The translations under genes and the position numbers were made by a program. Below the pieces are notes generated by a model. The model searched no databases. It had not been told where the DNA came from and worked only from the letters and a program-made list of their open reading frames with translations. From Deltaproteobacteria bacterium (lineage in GTDB: Bacteria; Desulfobacterota; Dissulfuribacteria; Dissulfuribacterales; QOAL01), in contig JALWJV010000063.1 of the NCBI GenBank assembly GCA_026996955.1, positions 1-7,155 of the forward strand: a stretch of DNA of 7,155 bases, given 5' to 3'. This document shows, piece by piece, positions 1 through 6,582 of this stretch. Within the stretch, counting starts at the first letter, position 1; each line of letters opens with the position of its first letter.

Positions 1-14
1 GTGTGCATAAAAAA

Positions 15-144
15 GGTATCTATTCAGTGTGATAATTGGTCTTGTTTTTCCGTTCCGATGACTAATTTCTTGTTTTTCTAAGGCTCGCTACGCCAAAATC
101 GCGAAACTCGCTCGTCCCTCGCTCAGACAGACGCGATTTTCTGG
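15..144 (-). repeat. Dispersed repeat copy L (partial), overlapping the mqnB 3' end
   Basis: This is the inverted partner of the repeat at 6583-6772. Bases 30-144 pair with 6772-6658, and bases 15-49 also resemble the other end of that copy (6583-6617, about 29 of 35 bases) in direct orientation, as expected for an element with terminal inverted repeats. Homology stops abruptly at 144, inside mqnB, so the arm corresponding to 6583-6657 is absent here: the copy is truncated or is a shorter variant. It contains the same 9-bp stem (AAAATCGCG 95-103, CGCGATTTT 132-140) and the heptamer GAGCGAG twice on the minus strand. Bases 1-14 outside it show nothing I can name. Confidence 0.85.
95..140. repeat. 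Inverted repeat within copy L, possible hairpin after mqnB
   Basis: AAAATCGCG (95-103) and CGCGATTTT (132-140) can form a 9-bp stem around a 28-base loop. In mqnB mRNA the stem would include the last codons and the stop codon would fall in the loop. No T-run follows at once, so it is a weak candidate terminator, but it could protect the 3' end. The same stem is present in the other copy (6662-6670 with 6699-6707). Confidence 0.5.
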
Positions 145-803
145 CAATATGCTGAACATTTACATAAAAAGTCTTTTACAGCGTGTGAGAGTCTTGAAAG
201 GGCAAGGTCAAAATGCCATTTTGTCTTGTCGCTTTCTCCTGCCTCATTGCTTATGGTCCTTATTTCCCAAACCGGCACATCAAGTGCAAGACAACTCTGC
301 ACAATGGCAGCACCCTCCATGTTTTCCACCATTGCGCCTGTAAATTCAGCAATGTCTTCAGCCCGTTTTCTGCACCCTGAGGAACAGGACACGGTTGTCA
401 TTGGAACCAGGGAAAAGTCAGGCAGGCGGGTTTCAAGCCTTGGCAGGATATTTTCAACATGAACTGAGAGGTCAAAACGGATTTTCAGGCTGTCACTTCC
501 TGGAATCTCTATCCTTTCAATGCCTTTTTTGCTGCACCTTCCAAGATCACCAAAAGATTCAGACGAGGCAATGCAGATTTTGCCAGGTTCCAGCCCTGAG
601 TGACTGTAAGCCCCTGCTATTCCTGCTATCAATACCCCTGAAGGGCGGCCTTTTGTGCAGATGTCACGGGTAATGGAATGGGCTGCAGCAGCAGGCCCGA
701 CGCCTGTAATGACCCACCTGACCGGGAAGTCAACGGTCTGTTTTAATGGTTCTGCTTCAATGACTGTGGGGACTGCAATGACGATATTGGCAGTACGGGG
801 CAT
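123..803 (-). CDS. mqnB: Futalosine hydrolase (menaquinone biosynthesis)
   Basis: MqnB removes the base (hypoxanthine) from futalosine in the futalosine route to menaquinone, giving dehypoxanthine futalosine for MqnC. The 226-residue protein has the nucleosidase/phosphorylase fold motifs: GVGP at 34-37, GIAGAY at 61-66, ESFGDLG at 82-88, MTTVSCSSG at 135-143, the ribose-binding ENMEGAA at 160-166 with Glu163, and RTISNEAGE at 182-190 followed by KWHFDLAL. The ESFGDLG and RTISNEAGE segments favour futalosine hydrolase over the related methylthioadenosine/SAH nucleosidase, but that distinction is not absolute. The ATG at 803 lacks a good ribosome site; an in-frame stop upstream limits other choices. 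The last six residues (QKIASV) and the TGA stop are encoded by the repeat copy at 15-144, so the native C-terminus seems replaced. The catalytic region ends well before this, so the enzyme is probably active. Confidence 0.85.
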   Translation of the reverse strand: MPRTANIVIAVPTVIEAEPLKQTVDFPVRWVITGVGPAAAAHSITRDICTKGRPSGVLIAGIAGAYSHSGLEPGKICIASSESFGDLGRCSKKGIERIEIPGSDSLKIRFDLSVHVENILPRLETRLPDFSLVPMTTVSCSSGCRKRAEDIAEFTGAMVENMEGAAIVQSCLALDVPVWEIRTISNEAGESDKTKWHFDLALSRLSHAVKDFLCKCSAYCQKIASV

Positions 804-840
804 GGGATGGTTGCGTCTTTTATTCCGGCCCAGCCTTCAC

Positions 841-1434
841 TTATCCTGGCTGAAGGGTTTCAAGCTTTTCCCTGATGGCATTTTCAAGGACCCAGCCGCA
901 GTAGATTTCACGTCCATTTCCTGCAGCAAGCTCTCTTAATTCACTCTGGGTGAGATTGTCCTTTATCCTGTGGCACAGATAGTTTATGCAGAAGTGAAAG
1001 CGCGCCTTAAGCAAACAGCCGGAGGGCCCAAGAAACAGGCATCCTGTTTTATCAAGTCGTGTTTGCGGGATCTCCTTTCCCATCATGAGGTTCATTAACA
1101 GCACAAAACTGTCGTACCACTCCTCAATGCCGGCACCGCAGCAGCCTCCCCCCTCAATTTCCGTAGCGCACCTGCCGCAGAGATCCACAACCTTAAGCCT
1201 TCGCATAAGTGCCCAGTTGTCTTCTATGGCACCGGAAAGGTCTTCCAGGGCAGATTTAATCCCTGGGTCAGAGAGAAGCTGCTCCCCGTGCTCTTCCCAC
1301 ATCTGCCTTGCCTGCTCAATTTTGCTGAAAATATCACCTGATGTAGAGGGTTTGACAGGTATCCCTGAGTCTGAAGGCACATTGCATTCACCCTGACAGG
1401 CCTTGTACGTGGTGGCATATTGCTCTTTTATCAT
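841..1434 (-). CDS. Uncharacterised Cys-rich protein, possible metal or Fe-S binder
   Basis: I do not recognise this 197-residue soluble protein. It has 11 cysteines: Cys13 and Cys17, then a central cluster CGRC (86-89) with GGGCCG (96-100), then Cys132, Cys140, Cys149, Cys154 and Cys179. The 86-154 block, with LDKTGCLFLGPSGCLLKARF (128-146) followed by CINYLC, recalls the spacing seen in YkgJ-type zinc/iron-chelating domains (paired cysteines, then C..L....C and a final C). The match is loose, and the domain is offered only as a lead. The N-terminal third (33-80) is charged and helical, with no cysteine. There is no signal peptide or membrane segment. It starts two bases after the kinase stop and precedes mqnB by 37 bases, so it is probably cotranscribed with both. 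It may be a metalloprotein or redox protein working with the kinase, by context only. Confidence 0.65.
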   Translation of the reverse strand: MIKEQYATTYKACQGECNVPSDSGIPVKPSTSGDIFSKIEQARQMWEEHGEQLLSDPGIKSALEDLSGAIEDNWALMRRLKVVDLCGRCATEIEGGGCCGAGIEEWYDSFVLLMNLMMGKEIPQTRLDKTGCLFLGPSGCLLKARFHFCINYLCHRIKDNLTQSELRELAAGNGREIYCGWVLENAIREKLETLQPG

Positions 1435-1436
1435 GC

Positions 1437-3371
1437 CTAGCCTTCTTCAGGTATAAATTGCCTGACCAGGGACTGCATCTGTTTTTCAGTATAGGGTTTG
1501 TGTATAAAACCTGCCAGTTCATTCTCCTCAATGCTGGATACGATATCTTCCTTGTTGTAACCGCTTGATAGCACTACAGGCACATCCGAGCCGGTTTCCC
1601 GTATCTTGTGCAGGAGTTCAAGCCCATTTATCCGGGGCATGAGCATGTCTGTTATGACAAGACCTATCCTGTCTTTTTCATGACAGAATATTTCAAAACC
1701 TTCTTGTCCATCCGAAGCCTCTATCACCTTTATGCCGAGATCAGAGATCATCAGGTTGGCAACGGTACGGACAGACTGCTCATCCTCAATGAGTAGCACG
1801 GCCTTCTGTTCCATCTTGGGCTCTTCCGGAAGCGTGCATGCCTCATCTTCCATATCTTCAAGTATGCCCTGATATACCGGAAGAAGGACCGTGATGGTTG
1901 TGCCCTCGCCAGGAGTGCTGTCAAGTTTGATAGCGCCCTTGTGTCCCCTGACTATACCTAGCACTGCAGCAAGCCCAAGACCCCGGCCGGTAAATTTTGT
2001 GGTAAAAAATGGATCAAAGATGCGAGGCATGGCCTCAGGAGAAATGCCCGGCCCATTGTCAGAGACCCGGAGATATATGTATTCTCCTGGCGGAAGTGCT
2101 TCGTTTATGTAAGTTGTGGTAAGATATTCCCGGTCTGCCTCTATCACACCGGTTGAAAGAGATATAGTTCCGTGTTCGTCACCTATGGCCTCGCTTGCAT
2201 TGGTGACGATGTTAATGAGCATCTGACGCATCTGGTCGATGTCTGCTTCAATGAGGGGTAAATTGTTCTCGAGATCATATTCAATTTGAATCTTTCTTGA
2301 CACAGTTGCACTGAAAAGCGGGCGATTTTCAAGGATAACCTTTGAGAGGTCTATGTAGTCAACCTTGTACCGGCCATGTCCTGAATATGCCAGCATTTGA
2401 TTGGTAAGTTCTGCCGCACGCTTTGCAGCTTGTTCAATGTTTCGGGCATACTGCAGGATATTTTTTCTAGAATTGTTCCTGGTTATTATTAGTTCGGTAA
2501 AACCCATAATGCCCATGAGCAGGTTGTTGAAGTCATGGGCGATACCACCGGCCATGATACCCAGGCTCTCAAGTTTCTGGAGCTGCTGCATATGCTGTTC
2601 CAGCTCTTTTCTGTCATGCTCCTCCTGCTTTTTGGCGGTTATGTCCCTGAATATACCTCTAGTAGCCACCGGAGTGCCATTTTCAAAGCGGCAGTTGCAA
2701 TTGCCCTCAACAATGATCTTGCTGCCGTCCTTTGCGATAAAGGTGGTTTCAATCCTGCCCAGGTTCTTGCCCTGCATGACATCTGAAAATATCATAAAAC
2801 ACTTGTCTGCACATTCAGGATCGAGAATATCTTTGATGTTAAGCTTTTCCACCTCTTCAGGAGAGTACCCCATCTTTTCCCGCCAGGTCTTGTTGACATA
2901 GATAAAGTTGCCCTGGGGGTCAACGCTCTGGACCATGTCATTGGCATTTTCAAGCAAATCTTCAAGTAGTTTCCTGTCCTGTATTGCAGATGATGCCTTG
3001 TGCTTGAGGGCCGAGATGTCATGCATCAGCAGGAGAAAACGCCTCTCTTCAGAGCTGTTGCTTATAGGGGACAGTGTGCAGTGATAGTGGCAGGCGCTAT
3101 GGGGGCATTCCATTTCAAATGCTGCATAGGTGCCTGGCTTAAGGTTGGGATATGTGGAACAGAGATTCTGCTGAGCCCATGCACTCCATGAGGATTCGTC
3201 TTCAAACACGGAGCAGAGGTCCGTGCCTGAGACCTCATCAGGCTGAACGTTGAAGTGCAGTGCGAAAGCTGAATTGATCTCCAGAACCGTTCTGGTGGCA
3301 TCAATGATGGCAGCAGGGTCCGGTAGGCTGTCAAACAGTTCTGGGTTGTTATGTTTTTCACCTGAAGTCAT
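1437..3371 (-). CDS. Cytoplasmic PAS-PAS hybrid histidine kinase with receiver domain
   Basis: This hybrid sensor kinase of 644 residues has no membrane segment, so it senses a cytoplasmic signal. An N-terminal PAS-like domain spans about 10-125 and carries an unusual Cys/His cluster, CPHSACHYHC (89-98). A second PAS domain (about 135-247) has FIYVNKTWREKMGY and ends in the typical GIFRDIT. A short coiled coil follows. The dimerisation/phosphoacceptor helix is GIAHDFNNLL with His279. The ATPase domain has the N box (Asn387, Asn391), G1 DNGPG at 438-442, F box FDPFFTTK at 452-459 and G2 GRGLGL at 462-467. The C-terminal receiver (about 522-640) has Glu529/Asp530, phosphoacceptor Asp575 in ITDMLMP, and Lys625. 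All phosphotransfer residues are present; an output protein must act elsewhere. The start is uncertain: ATG at 3371 is used here, a TTG at 3386 is possible, and neither has a clear ribosome site. Confidence 0.92.
   Translation of the reverse strand: MTSGEKHNNPELFDSLPDPAAIIDATRTVLEINSAFALHFNVQPDEVSGTDLCSVFEDESSWSAWAQQNLCSTYPNLKPGTYAAFEMECPHSACHYHCTLSPISNSSEERRFLLLMHDISALKHKASSAIQDRKLLEDLLENANDMVQSVDPQGNFIYVNKTWREKMGYSPEEVEKLNIKDILDPECADKCFMIFSDVMQGKNLGRIETTFIAKDGSKIIVEGNCNCRFENGTPVATRGIFRDITAKKQEEHDRKELEQHMQQLQKLESLGIMAGGIAHDFNNLLMGIMGFTELIITRNNSRKNILQYARNIEQAAKRAAELTNQMLAYSGHGRYKVDYIDLSKVILENRPLFSATVSRKIQIEYDLENNLPLIEADIDQMRQMLINIVTNASEAIGDEHGTISLSTGVIEADREYLTTTYINEALPPGEYIYLRVSDNGPGISPEAMPRIFDPFFTTKFTGRGLGLAAVLGIVRGHKGAIKLDSTPGEGTTITVLLPVYQGILEDMEDEACTLPEEPKMEQKAVLLIEDEQSVRTVANLMISDLGIKVIEASDGQEGFEIFCHEKDRIGLVITDMLMPRINGLELLHKIRETGSDVPVVLSSGYNKEDIVSSIEENELAGFIHKPYTEKQMQSLVRQFIPEEG
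1441..1446 (-). promoter_or_regulatory. Ribosome binding site of the Cys-rich gene, inside the kinase gene
   Basis: AGAAGG on the minus strand lies within the last codons of the kinase gene, six bases before the ATG at 1434, and the kinase TAG stop (1439-1437) falls in the spacer. This overlap fixes the start and implies coupled translation of the two proteins. Confidence 0.7.
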
Positions 3372-3499
3372 ATTGTTGTAGGGCAAATACGGTGATGGAA
3401 AGCAAAAATTAATATTGGCATAAATATTGTATTTATGATGTCAAATGAGGCTCCATTTTAGCCTGATTTGGATTTAATGCCAAGTTTGAATTGACAATT
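3372..3499. promoter_or_regulatory. AT-rich gap between waaA and the kinase, probable promoter region
   Basis: This is the only sizeable gap between the two gene groups. On the minus strand TTGACA (3444-3439) resembles a sigma-70 -35 hexamer. The best spaced -10 candidate, TATGCC at 3422-3417 (16-base spacer), is poor, so the promoter call is tentative. AATTGACAATT (3489-3499) is a second small symmetric sequence, at the waaA stop. I see no GC-rich hairpin with a T-run that would end waaA transcription. The change in spacing from about 10 bases to more than 100 still suggests that a new transcript starts here. Confidence 0.4.
3419..3437. promoter_or_regulatory. Perfect 8-3-8 palindrome, operator-like
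   Basis: CATAAATA, spacer TTG, and TATTTATG form a perfect inverted repeat directly downstream of the TTGACA hexamer and about 50 bases before the kinase start. This is a typical size and place for a dimeric repressor or activator site. It is AT-rich, with no following T-run, so it is not a good terminator. The binding protein is unknown. Confidence 0.4.
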
Positions 3500-4792
3500 T
3501 CAATTTGCAGGGAGCAGGGAAAGCAGGGTTTCTGCCTGTCTGGTTGCGGAATTTGCAGCGATTTTTATAACTGCATTCCTGCAGGCGGTTCCGGTTATTC
3601 GTGCCTGTGATGGATTATCAAGAATACCTTTGATCATGACTGCAAGTTCATTGCCATCACTCACCCTGCCATCTGCCCCTTCCTCTTTAAGGGCATTGAC
3701 TGCATCTTCAAAGTTGTCTGTAAAGGGGCCGTAAAACACCGGGCACCCCCATGCCGCAGGCTCAAGCATGTTCTGCCCTCCCTTGGGGACAAGTGAGCCA
3801 CCTACGAATGCAGCAGAGGCTATGCCGTAAAGGTCAAAGAGCTTGCCAATGGCATCCACGATAATCACCCGTTCCGGTTTTTCGCTGCCTTTCTCAAGCC
3901 GGCTCCAGATGGTGCAGGGAGAGGAGTGGTTTGAAAAAAGCTTTTTTAATGCAGGGACATTTTCAAGATGCCGTGGGGCCACAATCAGTCGCAATGCCGG
4001 ATATTCTTTTTGAAGCACCTCCCACGCCCTGAGGAGCTGGCCCTCCTCGCCACTCCTGATGCTTCCTGCGACAATTACAGGTGCTTGCCGGGAGATTTTC
4101 AAGAATTTGCGCAGTGAATGTGCCCTTTCTGTGTCCGGCCTGTTTACAAGTGCCTGGTATTTGGCATTACCGGTAAGGATGATATTTTTGTCCGGTGCTC
4201 CAAGTGCCTTAAGCCGACTGGCAGAGGTCAGGGATGATGCGCAGATAATGGTAAAACTTTGGAGCAGCCGGGCTGTAATCGGGCGAATTTTCTGGTAGCG
4301 GGGAAAGGAGCGGGCAGAGATGCGCCCATTGAGAAGTATTGTTTTTATGCCCTGCTTTGTCATCTCTGAAAGTGTATTGGGCCAGAGTTCTGTTTCAAGG
4401 CAGGCATAGACCCTGGGCCTTATTTTCTGAACCGCCTTTGAGACAGGCTGGGGAAAATCCAGGGGGGAAAACATTATGCCGCATCTTTCACCCAGGAGCT
4501 TTCTGGCATGTGCAATGCCTGTGGGGGTTGAAACAGACAGAAGAATTTTTAAACCCGGCCTGAGCTGGTCAATCTCCCTGATAATGGCATTTGCTACCCC
4601 TGCCTCCCCCACGGACACGGCATGAATCCAGATATCCCAGGGGCTGTTTCGGGAAATTTCTGCCGAAACTGTGCCCATCCGTCCAAGCCAAATGTTGTCA
4701 TTGGCCGGGCTCAGGGCTGCAAGGCGCATAAGAGGCATGGCAATGTACCATGTAGACCATGTAACAGCCTTGTAAACAGCAGTTGGGTTCAT
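3500..4792 (-). CDS. waaA: 3-deoxy-D-manno-octulosonic acid (Kdo) transferase
   Basis: WaaA (KdtA) transfers Kdo from CMP-Kdo to the lipid A precursor on the cytoplasmic face of the inner membrane, the first step of lipopolysaccharide core assembly. The 430 residues match the usual length (E. coli 425). A hydrophobic, aromatic N-terminus (residues 8-30) is the likely membrane anchor. Then come HAVSVGE at 57-63, whose Glu63 corresponds to the catalytic base of the family, TPTG at 89-92, LETELWPN at 132-139, GRISARS at 156-162, APRHLENV at 272-279, and the C-terminal donor-site signature GGSLVPKGGQN at 331-341 with LEPAAWG after it. I chose the ATG at 4792, 10 bases after the rlmB stop. The same frame stays open back to 5029 inside rlmB, but that extension has no family similarity. 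No obvious Shine-Dalgarno site precedes 4792. Whether it adds one or two Kdo residues cannot be told. Confidence 0.95.
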   Translation of the reverse strand: MNPTAVYKAVTWSTWYIAMPLMRLAALSPANDNIWLGRMGTVSAEISRNSPWDIWIHAVSVGEAGVANAIIREIDQLRPGLKILLSVSTPTGIAHARKLLGERCGIMFSPLDFPQPVSKAVQKIRPRVYACLETELWPNTLSEMTKQGIKTILLNGRISARSFPRYQKIRPITARLLQSFTIICASSLTSASRLKALGAPDKNIILTGNAKYQALVNRPDTERAHSLRKFLKISRQAPVIVAGSIRSGEEGQLLRAWEVLQKEYPALRLIVAPRHLENVPALKKLFSNHSSPCTIWSRLEKGSEKPERVIIVDAIGKLFDLYGIASAAFVGGSLVPKGGQNMLEPAAWGCPVFYGPFTDNFEDAVNALKEEGADGRVSDGNELAVMIKGILDNPSQARITGTACRNAVIKIAANSATRQAETLLSLLPAN

Positions 4793-4802
4793 GGCAGATT
4801 GG

Positions 4803-5600
4803 TCAGGAGGCGCCTGATCGTTGCCTTCTTGTTTCGTAAAGGGCAACGGCACATGCAGAGGCAACATTAAGTGATTCCACAGAAGAAGACTGTGGAATGT
4901 GAAGCCTTGTGTCACAGTTCTGGACCACCATCTGACGGAGCCCCCTGCCCTCTGCCCCAAGCACAAGGGCAATGGGCACAGAGAGGTCATGGTTCCAGAG
5001 CGTCTGGCTCCTGTCTGCAGTAAGGGCAACTGTAATAAGCCCTTCTTTTTGAAGTCTTTGAAGGGTTTTTATGGTGTTTCCTGCAACGCAAACCCTTGTA
5101 TGAAGGATTGCCCCGGCAGATGCCTTTATTACTGTACCGTTTATCTCAGCGCTGTTTCTCCGTGACAGTATCACTGCATGGGCACCAAAGGCTGCTGACG
5201 AGCGGATTATTGCCCCCATGTTTCCCGGGTCTGTTATCTGGTCACATACCACCACCAGGGGCGTGTCTTCCTTCCACAAGGTGTGAAGCTGATCCAGTTC
5301 CACTAGCCATACAGGCCTGACCCTTGCTGCAACACCCTGGTGAACAGCGCTCTCAGGCATTTCCATTCTGCTGAAATCCATCACGGTGCGGCACCGGGCA
5401 TTCCGCCCTGCGGCCTGGTGCAGCAATGTCTTCTGCCGTTTTTTCTTGCCAAAGGAGGGCAGGGTATAAATATCCTCTATGGCATCAGGGGAATTTTCAA
5501 GAAATTCAAGCACCGGGTTAATCCCCCAGATAAGCACCGGCCCTTTTATGTCTGACCTCCTTCTGTCTGAATTGTTGCGGCGCCTGTTATGTCTCGTCAT
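4803..5600 (-). CDS. rlmB: SpoU-family rRNA 2'-O-methyltransferase, RlmB type
   Basis: This is a 265-residue SPOUT-class RNA ribose methyltransferase. A basic tail (RHNRRRNNSDRRR) leads into a substrate-binding domain starting VLIWGINPVLEFL at 22-34. The catalytic knot carries the three SpoU motifs: DQITDPGNMGAIIRSSAAFG at 120-139 (Asn127, Arg133), LVLGAEGRGL at 212-221 (Glu217), and IPQSSSVESLNVASACAVALYE split over 235-256. The N-terminal binding domain and overall length fit RlmB, which uses S-adenosylmethionine to methylate G2251 (E. coli numbering) in the 23S rRNA P-loop. A tRNA-directed TrmH relative is less likely but cannot be excluded from sequence alone. The ATG at 5600 lies 10 bases after the gmk stop, with GAGG eight bases before it, overlapping the end of gmk. 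waaA follows after 10 bases. Confidence 0.88.
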   Translation of the reverse strand: MTRHNRRRNNSDRRRSDIKGPVLIWGINPVLEFLENSPDAIEDIYTLPSFGKKKRQKTLLHQAAGRNARCRTVMDFSRMEMPESAVHQGVAARVRPVWLVELDQLHTLWKEDTPLVVVCDQITDPGNMGAIIRSSAAFGAHAVILSRRNSAEINGTVIKASAGAILHTRVCVAGNTIKTLQRLQKEGLITVALTADRSQTLWNHDLSVPIALVLGAEGRGLRQMVVQNCDTRLHIPQSSSVESLNVASACAVALYETRRQRSGAS

Positions 5601-5610
5601 GGCGAGTGCC

Positions 5611-6234
5611 TCATATCAGGCCCTCCAGGGATACCCTGGCAAGCACACGCTCCCTCCTGCAGCGCCTGGCAAGGATAATTGACTGCAGGTCACCTGTTGC
5701 CTTGATAAGCTGGTCATTTATGATGAGAAACTCGTATCTGTCTATATATTCCAGTTCCTTTGAGGCATTTTCAAGCCTCAGCCTGATGGTTTCCTCAGAG
5801 TCTGTTCCCCGGTCCCTTAACCGCTGTTCAAGGACCTTCAGGGATGGGGGAAGGATAAAGATCAGCACTGCATCCTGGAATATTTTCTTTACCTGCATTG
5901 CCCCCTGAACATCAATGTCCAGCAGGACATCCAGCCCCCGGGCCATCATTGCCATTACCGATTCCCTGCTTGTCCCGTAACAGTTCCCGTGTACCTCTGC
6001 CCATTCTATAAAATCTCCTTTATCAACCATGCTCATAAAGGTTTCATGTGATACAAAGTGGTAATCAACACCGTCAACTTCCCCTCTTCTGGGGGCACGG
6101 GTGGTATGGGATACTGAAAAGGCAACATCCGGCGTCTCCTCCATTAGCCGGTGGCAGATGGTGGATTTGCCCGCACCTGACGGCGCTGATATTACGAAAA
6201 GGTCACCGGATTCCTGTTTTGAGTTATTTGTCAT
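5611..6234 (-). CDS. gmk: Guanylate kinase
   Basis: Guanylate kinase phosphorylates GMP to GDP with ATP, an essential cytoplasmic step of guanine nucleotide synthesis. The 207-residue protein is of standard bacterial length. The Walker A loop SAPSGAGKST is at 16-25. The GMP-binding region follows, with SHTTRAPRRGE at 42-52, DYHFV at 57-61, and EWAEVHGNCYGTS at 77-89. The DIDVQGA Walker-B-like segment is at 106-112. The lid, LRDRGTDSEETIRLRL, is at 139-154, and NDQL at 173-176 is near the end. All key residues appear intact. The ATG at 6234 has no clear Shine-Dalgarno sequence (the preceding bases read AGCACAAACACC), and no in-frame alternative start lies nearby, so translation may depend on coupling to the remA-like gene 26 bases upstream. 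The next gene, rlmB, starts 10 bases after the stop. Confidence 0.97.
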   Translation of the reverse strand: MTNNSKQESGDLFVISAPSGAGKSTICHRLMEETPDVAFSVSHTTRAPRRGEVDGVDYHFVSHETFMSMVDKGDFIEWAEVHGNCYGTSRESVMAMMARGLDVLLDIDVQGAMQVKKIFQDAVLIFILPPSLKVLEQRLRDRGTDSEETIRLRLENASKELEYIDRYEFLIINDQLIKATGDLQSIILARRCRRERVLARVSLEGLI

Positions 6235-6260
6235 GGTGTTTGTGCTATTGTGTGATGAAA

Positions 6261-6545
6261 TTAATATCTTGGGTCTTTTTCTTCCATCCTGGTAAGGAGA
6301 TCCGCATTCATGCGCTGGGAAATGGTCTCTACCTGTATTGCAGAGAGTATCACATGATTGCTGTCCGTGATGATTATGGAGCGTGTGCGCCTGCCCTGTG
6401 TTGCATCTATAAGGCGGCTGTTTACCTTTGCCTCCTCACGAAGCCGTTTCATGGGTGCAGAGGCAGGTGATATAACTGCAACTACCCGTTCCGCCACAAC
6501 CGAGTTGCCGAAACCAACATTGAGCATCTTGCTTCTGGCTGCCAT
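6261..6545 (-). CDS. remA: RemA-like DNA-binding regulator (DUF370 family)
   Basis: The 94-residue protein has the hallmarks of the RemA/DUF370 family: GFGN at residues 11-14, Arg20, the SPASAP loop at 26-31, LIDATQGRRTRS at 45-56, and the DSNHVILSA segment at 61-69. In Bacillus subtilis RemA activates biofilm-matrix genes, binds DNA as a ring-shaped oligomer, and depends on conserved arginines; Arg20 and the RR pair at 52-53 are the likely counterparts here. Length is normal (B. subtilis RemA is about 90 residues), with a short charged tail, RMEEKDPRY. In Gram-negative bacteria the function is not established, so the regulator role is family inference. The start is set by a strong AGAGGAG site. 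It lies 26 bases upstream of gmk, a neighbourhood seen in many phyla, so it is probably cotranscribed with gmk, rlmB and waaA. Confidence 0.9.
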   Translation of the reverse strand: MAARSKMLNVGFGNSVVAERVVAVISPASAPMKRLREEAKVNSRLIDATQGRRTRSIIITDSNHVILSAIQVETISQRMNADLLTRMEEKDPRY

Positions 6546-6550
6546 ATTTT

Positions 6551-6557
6551 CTCCTCT
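6551..6557 (-). promoter_or_regulatory. Strong ribosome binding site of remA-like gene
   Basis: On the minus strand AGAGGAG stands five bases (AAAAT) before the ATG at 6545. It is the clearest Shine-Dalgarno site in the window and fixes this start. It lies about 25 bases outside the edge of the repeat, so the repeat has left the ribosome site intact. Confidence 0.8.
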
Positions 6558-6582
6558 CTCCGGTTAGTTATTTCAAGAAAAT

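Noticed and set aside
2401..2901. 166-codon open frame on the plus strand inside the kinase gene
   Set aside because: It is antisense to well-conserved PAS and histidine-kinase coding sequence; its Ser/Cys/Leu-rich translation is what a reverse-strand shadow gives, with no domain or ribosome site.
3449..3463. GGCT...AGCC stem as a waaA terminator
   Set aside because: The stem is only 4 bp with no T-run after it; too weak to call.
4793..5029. Upstream extension of the waaA frame, overlapping the last 227 bases of rlmB
   Set aside because: The extra 79 residues have no resemblance to Kdo transferases, the ATG at 4792 gives the family's usual length and N-terminal anchor, and rlmB clearly codes here in another frame.
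6048..6470. 140-codon open frame on the plus strand across gmk and the remA-like gene
   Set aside because: It spans two certain genes and the gap between them in antisense, and has no recognisable motifs.
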